Positions 5,871 to 6,072 of a stretch of DNA of 6,072 nt are shown here, one piece after another. This DNA is from JAZDEY01 sp043808325 [NCBI: Candidatus Eiseniibacteriota bacterium]. Lineage in GTDB: Bacteria > Arandabacterota > Arandabacteria > Arandabacterales. Position 1 is the first letter of the stretch. Each line of letters starts with the position of its first letter. Position numbers and translations under genes: made by a program. Under the pieces are notes generated by a model that was given only the letters and a program-made list of their open reading frames with translations, was not told where the DNA came from and made no database searches. The stretch lies in contig JAZDEY010000014.1 in NCBI GenBank assembly GCA_043808325.1, positions 1 through 6,072 on the forward strand, read 5' to 3'.

Positions 5871-5923
5871 GAGCCGTATAACCCGCTCGGGTCATGTCAT
5901 AGACTTCCTGTAAAAGCAGAAGA

Positions 5924-5986
5924 GGTGTAATCTCCATGAGACCCTAAGAGAACGGGCTTTGGTAGAAGCCCGGAGGAGGTTACACC
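5924..5986 (+). promoter_or_regulatory. Nested inverted repeats that can mask the Shine-Dalgarno of the transposase-like gene
   Basis: GGTGTAATCTCC (5924-5935) pairs with GGAGGTTACACC (5975-5986), 12 bp with one U-G pair. Between them, CGGGCTT (5953-5959) pairs with AAGCCCG (5966-5972) around a 6-nt loop. The outer right arm contains the GGAGGT Shine-Dalgarno and ends directly before ATG 5987. A transcript reading in from outside would hide the ribosome site; one starting inside, past 5935, would not. IS10 and IS50 use this logic against impinging transcription; its use here is inferred. Confidence 0.55.
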
Positions 5987-6072
5987 ATGAGAAGAGTAGC
6001 ACCGAGTGTGCGGATGGAGCAAGAGTTGTATGCGGGTTTGATAGGTAGTGGCGATCCCATAGGGGAGGCGGC
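5987..6072 (+). CDS. N-terminus of a probable IS256/Mutator-family transposase, cut by the window end
   Basis: ATG 5987 follows GGAGGAGGT (5972-5980) by 6 nt, an excellent ribosome site. The 28 visible codons begin MRRVAPSVRMEQELYAGLIG and continue SGDPIGEA. Starts of the form M-R/K-R/K-V-x-P-S followed by a basic/acidic amphipathic helix are common in IS256-family transposases, and the helix leading to a GEA segment fits the region before their usual Q-x-x-L-E-E box. No catalytic residue of the DDE domain is within view, so assignment rests on this resemblance and the insertion-sequence-like leader. It is the only plus-strand gene and is divergent from the FG-GAP gene. It could be another short-leader protein. 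Confidence 0.45.
   Translation, partial: MRRVAPSVRMEQELYAGLIGSGDPIGEA

Larger units (their letters stand above)
5922..6072 (+). mobile_element. Probable left end of an IS256/Mutator-like insertion sequence, truncated by the window
   Basis: The plus-strand transposase-like start, the strong Shine-Dalgarno and the inverted-repeat leader just upstream suggest an insertion-sequence left end within or just outside about 5922-5935. The exact boundary, right end and target duplication lie outside what can be seen. It would sit about 30 bp upstream of the better FG-GAP start (5895), possibly displacing that gene's promoter. Confidence 0.4.

Noticed and set aside
214-6049. Shared 12-mer TTTGATAGGTAG at 214-225 and 6038-6049
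   Set aside because: One copy is in a gene leader and the other inside the transposase-like coding region; no flanking similarity, so likely chance.

Overview
The window is bacterial and about 50-55% GC by eye. The two largest flanking genes encode exported beta-propeller proteins: one with TolB-like WxPDG repeats, one with FG-GAP/VCBS calcium-loop repeats and a C-terminal FlgD-Ig/T9SS-sorting-like domain. That secreted-propeller style is typical of the FCB group and neighbouring candidate phyla (WOR-3/Stahlbacteria, Eisenbacteria, Fermentibacteria, Zixibacteria). This is an inference from protein style; no marker gene is present.

Layout, left to right. At 1-204 (minus) is the 5' part of a secreted-protein gene, apparently frameshifted just after its signal peptide, behind a near-consensus sigma70 promoter (261-289). 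No convincing gene is seen in 290-893. A TolB-like propeller gene lies at 894-1802 (minus). Its near-consensus promoter (1964-1993) gives a leader of about 155 nt, and an imperfect dyad flanks the -35 box. No gene is called in 2017-2354.

The centre, 2358-4325, is the most interesting part: a compact 1968-bp unit bounded by perfect 12-bp inverted repeats (GGCCATATGTCC / GGACATATGGCC) and by a 3-bp direct repeat, TTA. It holds only two genes, read on the minus strand with a 1-nt stop/start overlap. Both products resemble DUF1670 proteins with several helix-turn-helix segments. The unit has the architecture of an insertion sequence, but neither protein shows a transposase fold I can recognise. 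It abuts the TAA stop codon of the next gene, and that TAA is the putative target duplication, so the host gene keeps its full C-terminus.

At 4326-5870 (minus) is the seven-blade FG-GAP protein. Its start appears displaced by a one-base homopolymer difference; a better start with a Shine-Dalgarno lies at 5895 in another frame. The right edge (about 5922-6072, plus) looks like the left end of a second element: a strong Shine-Dalgarno and the first 28 codons of a protein resembling IS256/Mutator transposase N-termini. A 12-bp inverted repeat there would fold the Shine-Dalgarno into a stem if transcription entered from outside. The window thus reads as a region of exported repeat proteins invaded by at least one, probably two, mobile elements.
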